This document shows, piece after piece, positions 6,351 to 8,128 of a stretch of 8,128 nt of DNA (the first letter of the stretch is position 1; the number at the start of each line of letters is the position of its first letter). Both the position numbers and the translations under genes were made by a program. The stretch lies in the NCBI GenBank assembly GCA_038244055.1, contig JBBRTW010000335.1:1-8128 (forward strand), given 5' to 3'. This DNA comes from DASPKW01 sp038244055. GTDB taxonomy: Bacteria; Planctomycetota; Phycisphaerae; Tepidisphaerales; Tepidisphaeraceae. The notes under the pieces were generated by a model. The model worked only from the letters and a program-made list of their open reading frames with translations, had not been told where the DNA came from and ran no database searches.

Positions 6351-7451
6351 ATGCCAAACCCATCGCCCACCCGCGTCCTCTTCACCGGCTACGCGCCCGT
6401 TCATTTCGTCTGCTTCGCGCCGCTCTACCAGCGCCTGCTGCGCTCGGACCGCTTCGACGTCCGCGTCTCCGGCGGCCTGCGCTCCGAAAACGACGAGGGA
6501 ACCCGACATCACGACGCCCCGGGCATGTACCATCCCCTGGGCATTCCCGACGATCGCATCCTCACCCTCGAGCAGATTCAGGAGATGGATTTCGACCTCC
6601 TCTTCGGCGCTAATACCAACCTCCTCGCCCCGCGCTCGGCCGCCCTGCGCATCCAGCTTTTCCACGGCATTTCCTTCCGCAACAAGGCCGTCCGCGCCGA
6701 GAATCTCGGCTGCGACTACTACTTCATCGTCGGCCCGTACATGCGCCGCAAGTTCGCCGAGGCCGGACTGCTTCCCGAAGGCGATCCGCGGGCCCTGCCC
6801 ATCGGATTCATGAAGACCGACCGCCTGCTCGACGGCCAACTCGACCGCGTCGAACTGCTCCGCCGCCATGGCTTCGACGGTTCGCGCCCCGTCCTGCTCT
6901 ACGCCCCCACCGGCCAGCGCTACAATTCCATGGAGACCATGGGCGAGGAGGTCGTCCGCCGCCTGGCCGCCGCCGGCCGCTACGACCTGCTCATCAAGCT
7001 CCACGATCACCCCAAGGACGACAGCATCAACTGGTTCGAGCGCCTCGCCCCCCTCGAGGATGCCCACACCCGCGTCGCCCGCGAGCCCGATGTGATCCCG
7101 CTTCTCTTCCTCGCCGACCTGCTCATCACCGATGCCTCCTCGGTCTCCAGCGAGTATTCCCTGCTCGACCGCCCGATTGTCTTCCTCGACGTTCCCAAGC
7201 TCATCGCCAAAGCCGGAAAATCCGGATCGCTCGATATGGACACCTGGGGCCGCCGCGCCGGCCGGCTCGTTGAGCAGCCCGAGGATGTCATCGCCGCGAT
7301 CGATGATTCCCTGGCGAGCCCGTCTGAACTCTCCCCCATTCGCAAAGCCATGGCGGCCGACCTTTTCCACAACCCCGGCGCGGCCACCGATGCGGCATGG
7401 TACTGGCTCGACCAGATCTGCTCAGGTTCGGTGCCCAGGGTTCATGGATAA
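6351..7451 (+). CDS. CDP-glycerol glycerophosphotransferase (TagB/TagF) family protein
   Basis: The protein has 366 residues, about the usual length of this family's catalytic domain. Landmarks in order are QLFHGISFRNKA (102-113, with the conserved His105-Gly106), IGFMKTDRLL (151-160, like the family's iGyPRxD), VLLYAPTGQR (181-190), IKLHDHP (215-221) and ADLLITDASSVSSEYSLLDRP (255-275). The last corresponds to the donor-site 'aDvLITDYSS...D..lldkP' block. Known members transfer glycerol-phosphate or ribitol-phosphate from a CDP donor to membrane-linked acceptors in wall teichoic acid and some capsule pathways. There is no signal peptide or membrane helix, so it acts in the cytoplasm, perhaps at the membrane face. 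The start lies 9 bases after the cytidylyltransferase stop, without a clear Shine-Dalgarno, so translation may be coupled. The HDHP wording departs slightly from the common HP. Donor and acceptor cannot be told. Confidence 0.85.
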   Translation: MPNPSPTRVLFTGYAPVHFVCFAPLYQRLLRSDRFDVRVSGGLRSENDEGTRHHDAPGMYHPLGIPDDRILTLEQIQEMDFDLLFGANTNLLAPRSAALRIQLFHGISFRNKAVRAENLGCDYYFIVGPYMRRKFAEAGLLPEGDPRALPIGFMKTDRLLDGQLDRVELLRRHGFDGSRPVLLYAPTGQRYNSMETMGEEVVRRLAAAGRYDLLIKLHDHPKDDSINWFERLAPLEDAHTRVAREPDVIPLLFLADLLITDASSVSSEYSLLDRPIVFLDVPKLIAKAGKSGSLDMDTWGRRAGRLVEQPEDVIAAIDDSLASPSELSPIRKAMAADLFHNPGAATDAAWYWLDQICSGSVPRVHG

Positions 7452-7930
7452 TATGGAGATGGATTGATCACATCACCTGTTTGATCGGGATGTCCGGAGA
7501 AGTGCGACCATGAGATTCGGTACGCTGCCCACCAGACGTTGCAGTCAATCGGAGGCACCTTTGGGTTCATTTTTCTGAAATCAGGTCCGGAATCTCGCTT
7601 CCCTCATGGATCAGGCCGAAGCGAATGAAACACTACCCGGATCTGGAGCAATTGCGTTCGATGGTGCGTTCCGTGGCGGAGTCCTATGTTCGAAGTGGTC
7701 GCTGATGCACTGGGGAGCTGCTGAAAGCTAAACCACATCACCAACTATGACGCGAAATTGCGGGAAAATTAAGCAGAGCCGCACCAGCACCCATTTTTTG
7801 AGATCTTTCCACTTGAGAAAATCCTATACGCCAGCGTCCGTCACCCGTCCGTCAGAAAACACCCCCAATTTTTGCCCGGTCCGTCACGTCCGTCACCCTT
7901 TTCTAAAGAACGATCAGAAAAATTGGAGTG
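7452..7930. other. Intergenic stretch after the operon, no supported gene
   Basis: GC content falls visibly here compared with the operon, most clearly after 7735. Only short frames occur, such as a 26-codon one from ATG 7625 to TGA 7705 and a 22-codon one from ATG 7510. Neither has a clear ribosome site or recognisable product. No strong GC-rich hairpin with a T-run follows the stop at 7451, so no intrinsic terminator is called. I see no tRNA-like fold and no transposase remnant I can name. The repeats at 7836-7926 are listed separately. Confidence 0.5.
7836..7895 (+). repeat. Four direct copies of GTCCGTCA in two pairs
   Basis: Exact 8-base copies lie at 7836-7843, 7847-7854, 7879-7886 and 7888-7895. 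Start-to-start distances are 11, 32 and 9 bases. A 9-base inverted repeat, CCAATTTTT (7865-7873) and AAAAATTGG (7918-7926), brackets the second pair. Clustered sites about one helical turn apart, just upstream of a possible gene start at 7942, could be operator or iteron-like binding sites. No function is established. Confidence 0.7.
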
Positions 7931-7936
7931 AAGGAG
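7931..7936 (+). promoter_or_regulatory. Consensus Shine-Dalgarno before the ATG at 7942
   Basis: AAGGAG lies 5 bases before ATG at 7942. It is the best-matching ribosome site in the window and the main reason to propose a gene there. Confidence 0.4.
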
Positions 7937-7941
7937 AGTGG

Positions 7942-8128
7942 ATGAAGGGCTACAGGGCGAAATCTATGAAAGGTATTGCGAAAGTAATTGGTAATTGTTT
8001 ACCGCCTCCACGCGCAGATCAAGCCTGGCCCCGTGGTGGTGAGAATTCTTATGACTGGGAGTTGACCGGCTATCCGCCGCCGATCAGCAGGGGTCGCTGT
8101 TGCGGCGGCGCCCGCAGGACCTGGCCGA
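7942..8128 (+). CDS. Possible gene of unknown function (5' part, runs off right edge)
   Basis: A frame starting at ATG 7942 stays open for 62 codons to the window edge. The predicted start is basic (MKGYRAKSMKGIAKVIG), followed by a Pro/Trp-rich stretch (CLPPPRADQAWPRGGE) and a Cys/Arg-rich end (GRCCGG). I do not recognise a family. Support comes from the AAGGAG site and the open frame. Against it, codon third positions are far less GC-rich than in the upstream operon, the composition changes partway, and a hairpin-forming GC-rich repeat overlaps the last 55 bases. It could be an acquired gene, a small regulatory or mobile-element gene, or a chance frame. Confidence 0.33.
   Translation, partial: MKGYRAKSMKGIAKVIGNCLPPPRADQAWPRGGENSYDWELTGYPPPISRGRCCGGARRTWP
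8075..8110. repeat. Nested inverted repeat at the right edge
   Basis: CGCCGCC (8075-8081) pairs exactly with GGCGGCG (8104-8110). Inside it CAGC (8085-8088) pairs with GCTG (8096-8099) around a 7-base loop. The result is a two-tier hairpin on either strand. It could be a REP-like element or a structured RNA, or it may simply reflect local GC-rich sequence. Confidence 0.4.

Noticed and set aside
5844..7370. 508-codon open frame on the minus strand
   Set aside because: It is opposite the cytidylyltransferase and TagB/F-family genes. It has no recognisable domain and its composition is that of a shadow frame.
7466..7487. GATCA/TGATC inverted repeat after the operon as a terminator
   Set aside because: The stem is only 5 bp, AT-containing, with a long loop and no following T-run.
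7625..7705. 26-codon frame (MKHYPDLEQLRSMV...) as a small gene
   Set aside because: It has no ribosome site and no recognised product, and frames of this length are common by chance.
7999..8128. 43-codon minus-strand frame entering from the right edge
   Set aside because: It has no start in the window, low-complexity Ala/Thr/Arg content and no motif, so it cannot be told from chance.

Overview
The window looks like chromosomal DNA from a high-GC member of the Planctomycetota, most likely of the Phycisphaerae type. This is inferred from protein families, not from a search. Two family signatures point there. One is a pseudopilin-like protein with the 'FTLVELLVVIGIIGLLISILLPAL' leader and an H-X9-DG motif, a family hugely expanded in Planctomycetota, Lentisphaerae and Verrucomicrobia. 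The other is a secreted protein with an autotransporter-associated beta-strand repeat.

Layout. Bases 1-1578 (minus strand) hold the first 526 codons of a large secreted beta-strand-repeat protein that runs off the left edge. A 362-base divergent intergenic region follows. Bases 1941-2852 (+) encode the H-X9-DG pseudopilin-like protein. After a 91-base gap, four + strand genes form a tight apparent operon: a single-pass membrane protein of unknown function (2944-3606), an ABC exporter half-transporter (3610-5517, 3-base gap), a LicC-like sugar/alcohol-phosphate cytidylyltransferase (5535-6341, 17-base gap) and a CDP-glycerol glycerophosphotransferase (TagB/TagF) family protein (6351-7451, 9-base gap). 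The last 677 bases are less GC-rich and largely non-coding. They hold four copies of an 8-mer (GTCCGTCA), short inverted repeats, and the start of a possible gene of unknown function at 7942 that leaves the window.

How the genes may work together. The cytidylyltransferase would make a CDP-activated alcohol or polyol. The TagB/F-family enzyme would use a CDP-linked donor to add a phospho-alcohol to an acceptor. The exporter, perhaps with its small membrane partner, could move the lipid-linked or free product across the inner membrane. A teichoic-acid-like pathway is unexpected in an organism of this type, and its product cannot be read from the sequence.

The most unusual single feature is the exporter's nucleotide-binding domain. 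Walker A, the Q-loop and a variant signature are intact, but the catalytic glutamate is Asp, the H-loop histidine position is Pro, the D-loop Asp is Ser and no A-loop aromatic is visible. This suggests a degenerate ATPase that needs a partner or works in an unusual way. No tRNA, rRNA, CRISPR array or intact mobile element was seen.
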